The notes below the pieces were generated by a model that saw nothing but the letters and a program-made list of their open reading frames with translations, had not been told where the DNA came from and ran no database searches. From an uncultured Holophagaceae bacterium (GTDB lineage Bacteria > Acidobacteriota > Holophagae > Holophagales > Holophagaceae), in assembly GCA_903884655.1 (NCBI GenBank), contig CAISFO010000052.1, positions 1 to 64,000 of the forward strand: a stretch of 64,000 nt of DNA, read 5' to 3'. Positions 57,481-64,000 of the stretch are shown in pieces (positions within the stretch are counted from its first letter, which is position 1; each line of letters begins with the position of its first letter). The position numbers and the translations under genes are program-made.

Positions 57481-57522
57481 GTAAGGTATGGTAGGCTTTT
57501 CCCCTCGCCTGTCAAGGAAGCC

Positions 57523-58125
57523 ATGCCCACCGTCAGGAAAAAGATCCGTCAGGTCGCACCCATGTCCCGGGAAGTCTGGGTGAAGGCCGCCATGAACCTC
57601 ATCGCCCAGGAGGGCGTGCAGGCCGTGGCCGTGGAACCTCTCGCCCAGGCCCTGGGTGTGACCAAGGGCAGTTTCTATTGGCATTTCCAAAACCGGGACG
57701 AATTGATTCATGCCGCCCTGGAAGCCTGGGAACAGGATCAAAGCGCGGACGTGGTCGAACGCTACGGCGGCATCGTGGACCCGCGCCGACGCCTGCGGGT
57801 GCTGCTCTTTGCAGCCTTCGAGGACGTGGAGAACGGAAAATTCTTCGCGGCCCTCGCGGTATCCAGCGAGGATCCCCGGGTACAGCCCTTCCTTCGCCGA
57901 GCCACGGACCGACGACTCGCCTTCGGCATCGAGTCCTTCCAGGCCCTCGGCTTGTCGAAGGCCGAGGCCCGGGAGCGCGCCCTCTTGGCCTACGCGGCCT
58001 ACGCAGGCTACTTCCAGCTGCTCAGGACAGCCCCCGAGGCGGTCGGGGCCGTCACCGACCTGAGCGGATATGTCAGGCGCCTGGCGGAAGCACTGGTGCC
58101 CGCCACCTCTCCCCGGCGAACCTGA
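57523..58125 (+). CDS. TetR family transcriptional regulator
   Basis: This 200-aa regulator has an N-terminal helix-turn-helix (VEPLAQALGVTKGSFYWHFQNRDEL, seen as VTKGSFYWHF) and an all-helical ligand domain. It is divergent from the lipoprotein/rhombosortase unit, and the palindromes between are its probable operators, so it likely represses both itself and that unit. The inducer is unknown. The downstream gap opens with the lysine riboswitch. Confidence 0.88.
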   Translation: MPTVRKKIRQVAPMSREVWVKAAMNLIAQEGVQAVAVEPLAQALGVTKGSFYWHFQNRDELIHAALEAWEQDQSADVVERYGGIVDPRRRLRVLLFAAFEDVENGKFFAALAVSSEDPRVQPFLRRATDRRLAFGIESFQALGLSKAEARERALLAYAAYAGYFQLLRTAPEAVGAVTDLSGYVRRLAEALVPATSPRRT

Positions 58126-58345
58126 GGGCCAAGGTTGCGTCGGAGGCCTGCTCATGGGAAGCTGGTGCTTCCGATGGAGGAGCGGTCCCCATCAGTACCG
58201 ACGGTGAGGGCGATGAACCCGATGACCCGACGCGAAAGGGGAGGATCGCCGAAGGGATTGCGGCTCATCGACGCGCCCCCTGGACGACGAGGCGAAAGCC
58301 CGGCGGCTGTCGTGCCGGTCACCCGGCGCGGAGGGCCTGAGGCGC
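58124..58345 (+). promoter_or_regulatory. lysine riboswitch (L box)
   Basis: The gap before the lysine operon carries L-box landmarks in order: AAGGTTGCG (58131-58139), ATGGAGGAGC with GGTCCCCAT, then GCGAAAGGGGAGGATCGCCG (58232 on), GAAGGGATTGCG, then CCCCTGGACGACGAGGCG and GGCGGCTGTCG. GGGCC (58126-58130) can pair with GGCCT (58334-58338) as P1. The order and core strings closely match the lysC leaders of Bacillus and E. coli. Between it and the ATG, TCGGC/GCCGA (58385-58396) can mask part of the GAGG ribosome site, suggesting translational control. Confidence 0.88.
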
Positions 58346-58403
58346 AGCGGCGGGATGCTTCCCATCGCGTTCCTGAGAGCACCGTCGGCACGCCGAGGTT
58401 TCC

Positions 58404-59438
58404 ATGAACGCATCCCCCGCAGAATTCAGGAGCTGGCTGACCGCCCGCCTGATGTCGCTGTGCGCGGCGGAGACCACCTCGGGAGCCGAGGACCTGGGCC
58501 TGCCAGCGCTGCGCCTGCTGCTTCAGGAACTTGGTGCGACGGTGGTGGAGCAGCCGGTGGCCGAAGGGCGGACCAACGTGCTGGCCCTCTGGGGCAGACC
58601 CAGGGTGCTCTTCTCCACCCACCTCGATACGGTGCCACCCTATATTCCGCCCCGCCTGGAAGGCGAGATCCTGTTCGGTCGAGGCACCTGTGATGCCAAG
58701 GGACAGGTCGTGGCCCAGCTGGGGGCCGTGAAGTCCCTGCTGGGTGAAGGCCGGGAAGGACTGGCCTGGTTGGGCGTGGTGGGCGAAGAGACTGACAGCG
58801 CCGGGGCAGCGACGGCCCTGAGCCTGGCCGATCGGCTGCTGGACCTGAACGTTCTCATCAATGGCGAACCCACGGGCCTGAAGCTGGCCAGCGGCCAGCG
58901 GGGCGTGCAGCATGTCCATCTCTGCTGTGAAGGTCGGGCCGCCCACAGCGGCAGTCCCGAGCTGGGTCGCAACGCCACCTGGCCTCTCCTGGATTGGCTC
59001 CAGCGCCTGCGGGAACAGCCCCGCCCTACAGATCCCGCCCTGGGCCCGGAGCTCTGGAACCTGGGCCTTCTCCAGGCGGGCGAGGCGCTGAATTCCATCC
59101 CGGCCAGGGCCGAGGCTCAGCTCATGGCCCGGGTGGTGCCCGGCAGTGCCTTCCTGGAAGACGTCCGGAGGCTCGCACCCGCTGAAGGCAAGGTGCACCT
59201 GCGCCTGGACGAGCCCGCGGACCTCTACCCGGCGGTGCCCGGCTTCGAGCAGGCCCCCATGCCCTTCGGCTCGGATGCCCCCGCCCTCCGGGCCCTGGTG
59301 CCGGATCGCACCGTGGTCCTGGCCGGCCCCGGTAGCATCACCGTGGCCCACGCACTCGACGAACACCTCACCCTCACTGACCTTGAGGCAGGCGTGGCTC
59401 TCAACCGCCGCCTGGCCCTGCATTTCCTGGGAGACTGA
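58404..59438 (+). CDS. dapE: M20 family peptidase, likely succinyl-diaminopimelate desuccinylase
   Basis: This 344-aa zinc hydrolase of the DapE/ArgE/LysK family shows the metal motifs STHLDTVPP (His, Asp), GRGTCDAKGQ (bridging Asp), GEETDS (catalytic Glu pair) and AAHSGSPELG. It leads the operon with dapD (succinyl route), so removing succinate from LL-succinyl-DAP is the best reading. It is shorter than E. coli DapE (375 aa) and could be an acetyl-specific relative. The symbol is by context. Confidence 0.8.
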   Translation: MNASPAEFRSWLTARLMSLCAAETTSGAEDLGLPALRLLLQELGATVVEQPVAEGRTNVLALWGRPRVLFSTHLDTVPPYIPPRLEGEILFGRGTCDAKGQVVAQLGAVKSLLGEGREGLAWLGVVGEETDSAGAATALSLADRLLDLNVLINGEPTGLKLASGQRGVQHVHLCCEGRAAHSGSPELGRNATWPLLDWLQRLREQPRPTDPALGPELWNLGLLQAGEALNSIPARAEAQLMARVVPGSAFLEDVRRLAPAEGKVHLRLDEPADLYPAVPGFEQAPMPFGSDAPALRALVPDRTVVLAGPGSITVAHALDEHLTLTDLEAGVALNRRLALHFLGD

Positions 59439-59441
59439 ACC

Positions 59442-60497
59442 ATGATCGCAAAAATTCCCGTCACTGTCTTAGGTGCCACCGGCGTCGTGGGCCAGAGGTT
59501 CGTGCGCCGCCTAGCCAACCATCCCCTCTTTCGAGTCGAGCACCTGGCCGCCAGCGAGCGCAGCTCCGGGAAGCGCTACCGGGACGCCTGCGCCTGGCGT
59601 CTGGATGGCGAGCCCTACGGCGGCCTGGGGGACCAGGTCATGGTCGACGGCACACCGGAATTCGCCCTGTCACCGGTGGTGTTCAGCGCCCTGGACACGA
59701 GCCCCGCCAAGGAGCTCGAGCCTGAATTCGCCAAGGCTGGCGCCATGGTCTTCTCCAATGCCGCCGCCTTCCGCATGTCGCCGGAAGTGCCCCTGCTGGT
59801 GCCTGAGGTGAACGCCAGCCACCTGGGGCTGCTGGACATCCAGCGCCACCACCACGGCTGGAAGGGTGGCATTGTCACGAACGCCAACTGCACCTCCACG
59901 GTACTGGTGATGGCGCTTGCGCCGCTGCACGAAGCCTTCGGCGTGGAGGCCGTGATGATGACCTCCATGCAGGCCATCAGCGGGGCCGGCTACCCCGGCG
60001 TGGCCAGCCTGGACATCCTGGGCAACGTAATCCCTTTCATCCGCAACGAGGAACCCAAGGTTGAGGAGGAGACACCAAAGATGCTGGGCCGCTTCACCGG
60101 CAGCGCCGTGGAGATGGCGCCCATGCTCGTGAGCGCCCTCTGCCACCGGGTGCCCGTCATCGAAGGCCACACCGAGGCCGTGAGCGTGAAGCTGAAGGGC
60201 AATCCCTCCATCGAGGCCGTGCGCGAGGCCTTCCTGGCCTGGAAGCCCGAGCCCCAGCGCCTGGGCCTGTTTTCGGCGCCAGCTGTGCCCATCCACGTGC
60301 ACACCCTGGAGGACCGCCCCCAGGTGCGCCGTGACGTGGAGCGGGACGAAGGCATGAGTGTCCATGTGGGCCGCATCCGCGTCTGCCCCATCCTCGGCCT
60401 CAAGTTCGCCCTCCTTGGCCACAATACTGAAAGAGGTGCGGCCGGCGGCAGCATCCTGAATGCCGAGCTGGCGCACGCGAAGGGGTACATCCGATGA
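59442..60497 (+). CDS. asd: aspartate-semialdehyde dehydrogenase (archaeal/fungal-type)
   Basis: Asd reduces aspartyl phosphate to the semialdehyde, the branch point to lysine, threonine and methionine. The Rossmann start is VTVLGATGVVGQRFVRRL, the catalytic Cys is in TNANCTSTVLVMAL, and SGAGYPGVASLDILGN follows. The general-base His is in VPVIEGHTEAV. At 351 aa and by its inserted segments (NEEPKVEEETPKM) it matches the archaeal/fungal subclass. It starts 4 bases after dapE and its stop overlaps the lysC start (ATGA). Confidence 0.93.
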   Translation: MIAKIPVTVLGATGVVGQRFVRRLANHPLFRVEHLAASERSSGKRYRDACAWRLDGEPYGGLGDQVMVDGTPEFALSPVVFSALDTSPAKELEPEFAKAGAMVFSNAAAFRMSPEVPLLVPEVNASHLGLLDIQRHHHGWKGGIVTNANCTSTVLVMALAPLHEAFGVEAVMMTSMQAISGAGYPGVASLDILGNVIPFIRNEEPKVEEETPKMLGRFTGSAVEMAPMLVSALCHRVPVIEGHTEAVSVKLKGNPSIEAVREAFLAWKPEPQRLGLFSAPAVPIHVHTLEDRPQVRRDVERDEGMSVHVGRIRVCPILGLKFALLGHNTERGAAGGSILNAELAHAKGYIR

Positions 60498-61834
60498 TCG
60501 TCCTGAAATTCGGTGGGAGCAGTGTGGCGGATGCGGCCTGCATGCGCCAGGTGGCGGAGCTGGCCAAGGCGGCCCTTCCCAAGGCGCCACTGATCGTGCT
60601 GTCGGCCATGGGCAAGACCACCAACGGGCTCTTCGCCGCAGCCAAGGCCGCCGAGGCGGGGAACCTGGAAGCGGCCCTGGAGCAGCAGGCGCTGCTGGTG
60701 ACGGCCCACCGGAAGGCGGCCATGGACCTGCTCGGGGAGACTCTGCCGGAGGAGCTGGACAGGGCGCTGACGGAGCTCTTCGGGGAGCTGGAACTGCTCC
60801 TGCGCGGCGTGGCGCTGCTGAAGGAACTGAGCCCGCGCAGCATGGACGCCATCGCCTCGCTGGGAGAGCGGCTGTCCACGCGGATTTTTGCGGCCTTCGT
60901 GGGTGGCACCTGGGTGGATGCGCGGACCGTGCTGCGCACGGACAACGTCTTTGGCGAGGCGACGCCCCAGCAGGAGGCCATCCGCATCCTGTCCACCCAG
61001 CACCTCAAGCCACTGGTCCACGCGGACCGGATCGTGGTCACCCAGGGCTACATCGGCGCCACGGAGGAAGGGCACACCACCACCCTGGGCCGGGGCGGCA
61101 GCGATTATTCCGCTGCGCTTTTCGGGGCGGCCCTGGGGGCCAAGGAAGTTCAGATCTGGACGGATGTGGAAGGCGTGCTCACCTGCGATCCCCGCATCGT
61201 GCCCGAGGCCCTGCCCATCACGGAGTTAAGCTTCGCGGAAGCGGCGGAGCTGGCCGCTTTCGGCGCCAAGGTGCTCCACCCTGCGACCATCCAGCCGGCG
61301 GTGGAAGCCCGCATCCCCGTGACCGTGCGGCACACCCAGAAGCCGGATGGCCGCTTCACCACCATTTCGGCCGAGGTCAGCACGGGCCGTCCCATCACTG
61401 CCCTGGCCAGCCGGGGCCCCATCACCGTGCTCACGGTGAGCAGCACGCGAATGCTGGCGCAGAGCGGGTTCCTGGCGCGGCTCTTCGAGGTGTTCGGTCG
61501 GCGGGGCGTGAGCGTCGATCTCATCGCCACTGCCGAAGTGAGCGTGTCCCTCACGGTCGAGGCCGATGTCCCGCTGAAGCCGCTGATCCAGGAGCTATCG
61601 GCCTTCGCCAAGGTGGAAGTCCATGAAGGCCGGGCCATCATCGCGGCTGTGGGCGAACGCCTGAAGTCCACCCCGGGCCTGGGTGCCCTGCTGCTCGGCG
61701 CCCTGGGTGATATCAATGTCGAGATGATCAGCATGGGCGGCAACGAGATCAACTTGAGCATCGTCGTGAAAGTCGAAAGCACGAACGAGGCTCTGCGGCG
61801 CCTGCACCGGGTGCTGGTGGGAGGCATCTCGTGA
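60494..61834 (+). CDS. lysC: aspartate kinase
   Basis: LysC phosphorylates aspartate, the committed step of the pathway. The kinase domain has IVLKFGGSSVADAACMRQV, SLGERLSTRIFAAF, TTTLGRGGSDYSAALFGAAL and TDVEGVLTCDPRI. Two C-terminal ACT domains follow (TVLTVSSTRMLAQSGFL; GDINVEMISMGGNEINLSI), the usual site of feedback by lysine. At 446 aa it resembles E. coli LysC, a monofunctional lysine-sensitive type. It overlaps both neighbours (ATGA and GTGA). Confidence 0.94.
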   Translation: MIVLKFGGSSVADAACMRQVAELAKAALPKAPLIVLSAMGKTTNGLFAAAKAAEAGNLEAALEQQALLVTAHRKAAMDLLGETLPEELDRALTELFGELELLLRGVALLKELSPRSMDAIASLGERLSTRIFAAFVGGTWVDARTVLRTDNVFGEATPQQEAIRILSTQHLKPLVHADRIVVTQGYIGATEEGHTTTLGRGGSDYSAALFGAALGAKEVQIWTDVEGVLTCDPRIVPEALPITELSFAEAAELAAFGAKVLHPATIQPAVEARIPVTVRHTQKPDGRFTTISAEVSTGRPITALASRGPITVLTVSSTRMLAQSGFLARLFEVFGRRGVSVDLIATAEVSVSLTVEADVPLKPLIQELSAFAKVEVHEGRAIIAAVGERLKSTPGLGALLLGALGDINVEMISMGGNEINLSIVVKVESTNEALRRLHRVLVGGIS

Positions 61835-62553
61835 GCGCCCTGCGCATCGGCATCTTCGGCCGGGGCCGCCTGGGCTCAGCCATCGCCGCCGAAGCCGGGG
61901 ACGCCATCTGCTGGCATGTGGACCAGGGTGAATCGCCCTCCGGCCCGGCGGACGTGGTCATCGATGCCAGTGTGGCCGAGGCCGTGCCGGAGCACCTGAC
62001 CTGGGCCCTGGAGACGGGCACGAACCTGGTGATTGGCGCCACGGGCTGGTCCATGCCGGACCTGGCCGATCGGATCGCCGGGCGCATCGGTGTCCTCACC
62101 GCCTCGAACTTCTCGCTCACCGTGGCGCTCATGGCCCGCCTGGCCACGGTGATGGGACGCTTTGCGGCCCTGGATCCCGCCCGGGACCCCTACCTGGTGG
62201 AGCACCACCACCGGCTCAAGGCCGACGCGCCCTCCGGCACGGCCAAGACCCTGGCCGCCGCGGTCATGGCCGGCTGTCCCCGGAAGACGGAATGGACGCT
62301 GACGGCCCCCGCGCCAAACCAGCTCAGCATCGGCGTGATCAGGGCGGGCGTGGAGTTCGGCACCCACACCGTCGGTTTGGACGCGCCGGCCGAGGTGCTC
62401 GAGCTCACCCATATGGCGCGTTCGCGGGCCCCCTTTGCCCAGGGCGCCCTGGTGGCCGCCCGCTGGCTCCACGGGCGGAAGGGCCTCTTCACCATGGATG
62501 AACTGGCCTCAGATCTGCTGGATCCGCTGTTCATGTTTGGAGGCAAGCCATGA
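61831..62553 (+). CDS. dapB: 4-hydroxy-tetrahydrodipicolinate reductase
   Basis: DapB reduces HTPA to tetrahydrodipicolinate with NAD(P)H. The cofactor loop is RIGIFGRGRLGSAIA, followed by DVVIDASVAEA and GATGWS. The substrate motif EHHHRLKADAPSGTAKTL has the catalytic His and Lys. At 240 aa it is slightly short (usually about 265), missing part of the N-terminal cofactor region. The start codon is GTG overlapping lysC (GTGA). It ends in the ATGA that starts dapA. Confidence 0.94.
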   Translation: MSALRIGIFGRGRLGSAIAAEAGDAICWHVDQGESPSGPADVVIDASVAEAVPEHLTWALETGTNLVIGATGWSMPDLADRIAGRIGVLTASNFSLTVALMARLATVMGRFAALDPARDPYLVEHHHRLKADAPSGTAKTLAAAVMAGCPRKTEWTLTAPAPNQLSIGVIRAGVEFGTHTVGLDAPAEVLELTHMARSRAPFAQGALVAARWLHGRKGLFTMDELASDLLDPLFMFGGKP

Positions 62554-63455
62554 CTCAGGATTTCTCCGGTCTCGCCGTCGCCCTTGCCACACCCTTCACC
62601 CCCTCGGGTGAGGTGGATCTCAAGGCCTTCCGAAAACTGGTCCATCACGTGGTAGCCGGGGGCGTGGACACCCTCATACCGCTGGGCACCACCGGCGAAG
62701 CCTCCACCCTTCTGGATGGCGAACGGGACGCGATCATCGCCGCCTGTCTCGAGGAATGCCAGGGCCGTCCCGTGGTGGTGGGCACGGGCTCCAATGCCAC
62801 GGCCCAGGCCGCGGCCATGACCCGGCGGGCGCAGCAGCTTGGGGCTTCCGGGGCCCTGGTGGTGACGCCCTACTACAACAAGCCCACGCCTGATGGCCTG
62901 GTGGCCCACTATGCCGCCATTGCCGAAGCCGCGCCGGGTCTGCCGATCATCGCCTACAACGTGCCCGGCCGCACGGCCCTGAACGTGACGCCCCAGGTGC
63001 TGGCGCGGCTCTGGGAGAATCCCCAGGTGGTGGCCGTGAAGGAAAGCAGCGGCAACCTCGCCCAGATCGCCGAGGTGGCCCGCACGCTGCCCCGGGGCAA
63101 GACCCTGCTGGCGGGGGACGATGGCCTGGCCCTGGCGGCCATGGCGGTGGGAGCCTCGGGCCTGATCTCTGTGGTGGGCAATGTGCTGCCCCGGGAGACC
63201 GCCGACATGGTGGCCGCAGCCCGCCGGGGCGACCGGGCCGAGGCCCTGCGCCTCTTCCAGCAGCTGCTGCCCCTGATGGACGCCCTGTTCCTGGAAAGCA
63301 ATCCGATCCCCCTCAAGGCCGCCCTCAAGCTGATCGGCCTTGGCGAGGACATCCTGCGCCTGCCCATGGTGTCCGCCTCAACCGCCACCCGCACCCGCGT
63401 GGCCGAAGCCCTCTGTCTGTCCACGGATGGCACCCTTCCGGGAGTGAAGTCATGA
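62550..63455 (+). CDS. dapA: 4-hydroxy-tetrahydrodipicolinate synthase
   Basis: DapA condenses pyruvate with aspartate semialdehyde. It has the TIM-barrel motifs LATPFTPSGEVD, PLGTTGEASTL and the Tyr in VVTPYYNKPTPDG. The Schiff-base lysine is in VVAVKESSGNLAQ, followed by GDDGLALAAMAVGA. At 301 aa the length is normal. It overlaps dapB and dapD by ATGA at each end. Confidence 0.96.
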   Translation: MTQDFSGLAVALATPFTPSGEVDLKAFRKLVHHVVAGGVDTLIPLGTTGEASTLLDGERDAIIAACLEECQGRPVVVGTGSNATAQAAAMTRRAQQLGASGALVVTPYYNKPTPDGLVAHYAAIAEAAPGLPIIAYNVPGRTALNVTPQVLARLWENPQVVAVKESSGNLAQIAEVARTLPRGKTLLAGDDGLALAAMAVGASGLISVVGNVLPRETADMVAAARRGDRAEALRLFQQLLPLMDALFLESNPIPLKAALKLIGLGEDILRLPMVSASTATRTRVAEALCLSTDGTLPGVKS

Positions 63456-64000
63456 CCGTCGATCAGGATTCCATCCGCGCTTTCTTCAGCCGGCCCGCTG
63501 AGGAGCTGGCCAAGGATCCCGAGGCCCCGGCTTGGCACCAGGTGCTGCTGGTGGCCCTGGAAACCGGCGCGATCCGCGCGGCGGAGCGCCAGCCGGACGG
63601 CACGTGGCAGGCCAACACCTGGGTAAAACAGGCCATCCTCTCGGGCTTCCGCCGCACAAACCTGGTGCAGATGGAGGGTCCGGGCTTCCCCATGTTCGAC
63701 AAGACCGCCTACCCGCCCCGGCACTTCGGTCTGGAGGACGCGGTGCGTCTGGTGCCCGGTGGCTCCGCTGTGCGCCGCGGGGCCCACATCGCCCGCAGCG
63801 TGGTGCTCATGCCCCCGGCCTACGTGAACGTGGGTGCCTTCGTGGACGAGGGCACCATGGTGGACAGTCACGCCCTGGTGGGCAGCTGCGCGCAGATCGG
63901 CAAGCGCGTGCATCTTTCCGCCGCGGCTCAGATCGGTGGCGTGCTCGAGCCCGCTGGCGCCCGGCCCGTGGTGGTGGAGGATGATGCTTTCGTGGGTGGC
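63452..64000 (+). CDS. dapD: tetrahydrodipicolinate N-succinyltransferase (cut by the window edge)
   Basis: DapD transfers succinate from succinyl-CoA to tetrahydrodipicolinate. The N-terminal helical domain (DQDSIRAFFSRPAEELAKDP) is followed by the hexapeptide beta-helix: VRLVPGGSAVRRGAHIA, PPAYVNVGAFVDEGTMVDSH, VGSCAQIGKRVHLSAAAQIG. About 183 codons are present and the frame is open at the right edge (usual length about 270-280). ATG 63452 overlaps the dapA stop. It identifies the succinylase branch of DAP synthesis. Confidence 0.93.
   Translation, partial: MTVDQDSIRAFFSRPAEELAKDPEAPAWHQVLLVALETGAIRAAERQPDGTWQANTWVKQAILSGFRRTNLVQMEGPGFPMFDKTAYPPRHFGLEDAVRLVPGGSAVRRGAHIARSVVLMPPAYVNVGAFVDEGTMVDSHALVGSCAQIGKRVHLSAAAQIGGVLEPAGARPVVVEDDAFVGG

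Overview
The window is a GC-rich bacterial chromosome segment built around a replication origin. Its genes are tightly packed, with many ATGA or GTGA start/stop overlaps. The Holophagae/Geothrix branch of Acidobacteriota is my best guess, from overall protein character, the rhombosortase locus and the gene order gatB-mnmE-khpB-yidC-rnpA-rpmH | dnaA-dnaN-gyrB-gyrA. No rRNA gene is present, so this is inference. I recognised no tRNA, rRNA, CRISPR array, transposase or prophage.

Region 1 to 16.9 kb: a truncated PAS histidine kinase, a glutathione peroxidase, a MarC-family membrane protein, a hexapeptide acyltransferase, two small unknown genes (one behind a clear sigma70 promoter), ribF/terC, rsmE, a divergent Lrp regulator and alanine dehydrogenase pair, an RDD membrane protein carrying a perfect 18-bp hairpin in its coding sequence, an orphan DUF2235 hydrolase, gapA, rsmB, an inverted-repeat element of about 266 bp, an OsmC protein, nrdR and lon.

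Region 16.9 to 36.4 kb (origin domain): ftsY-ribD run rightward. The ThiS/Cys-Met PLP enzyme pair, gatB, mnmE, khpB, yidC, rnpA and rpmH run leftward. dnaA, dnaN, gyrB and gyrA run rightward. The dnaA-dnaN gap has an AT-rich stretch and a row of DnaA-box-like 9-mers (likely oriC). Four parS-like 16-mers (TGTTCCACGTGGAACA type) lie between 16.98 and 34.77 kb. recF is absent between dnaN and gyrB.

Region 34.7 to 54.4 kb: a GGCT-fold protein, glyA, purB, an aspartate-semialdehyde-dehydrogenase-like protein without the catalytic cysteine, a multi-cluster ferredoxin, lipA, a methyltransferase-like unknown, tandem KimA-like APC transporters, an MFS carrier, a translationally coupled barnase-type lipoprotein and barstar pair, YceH, and a lactate-permease/cupin/class V aminotransferase operon behind a 426-bp leader.

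Region 54.4 to 64 kb: thiG, then a leftward unit of two lipoproteins plus rhombosortase. One lipoprotein carries a GlyGly-CTERM-like tail. A TetR gene is divergent, with overlapping palindromes between. Finally a lysine riboswitch (L box) precedes a six-gene, almost fully overlapping lysine/diaminopimelate operon (dapE-like, asd, lysC, dapB, dapA, dapD) that runs off the right edge.
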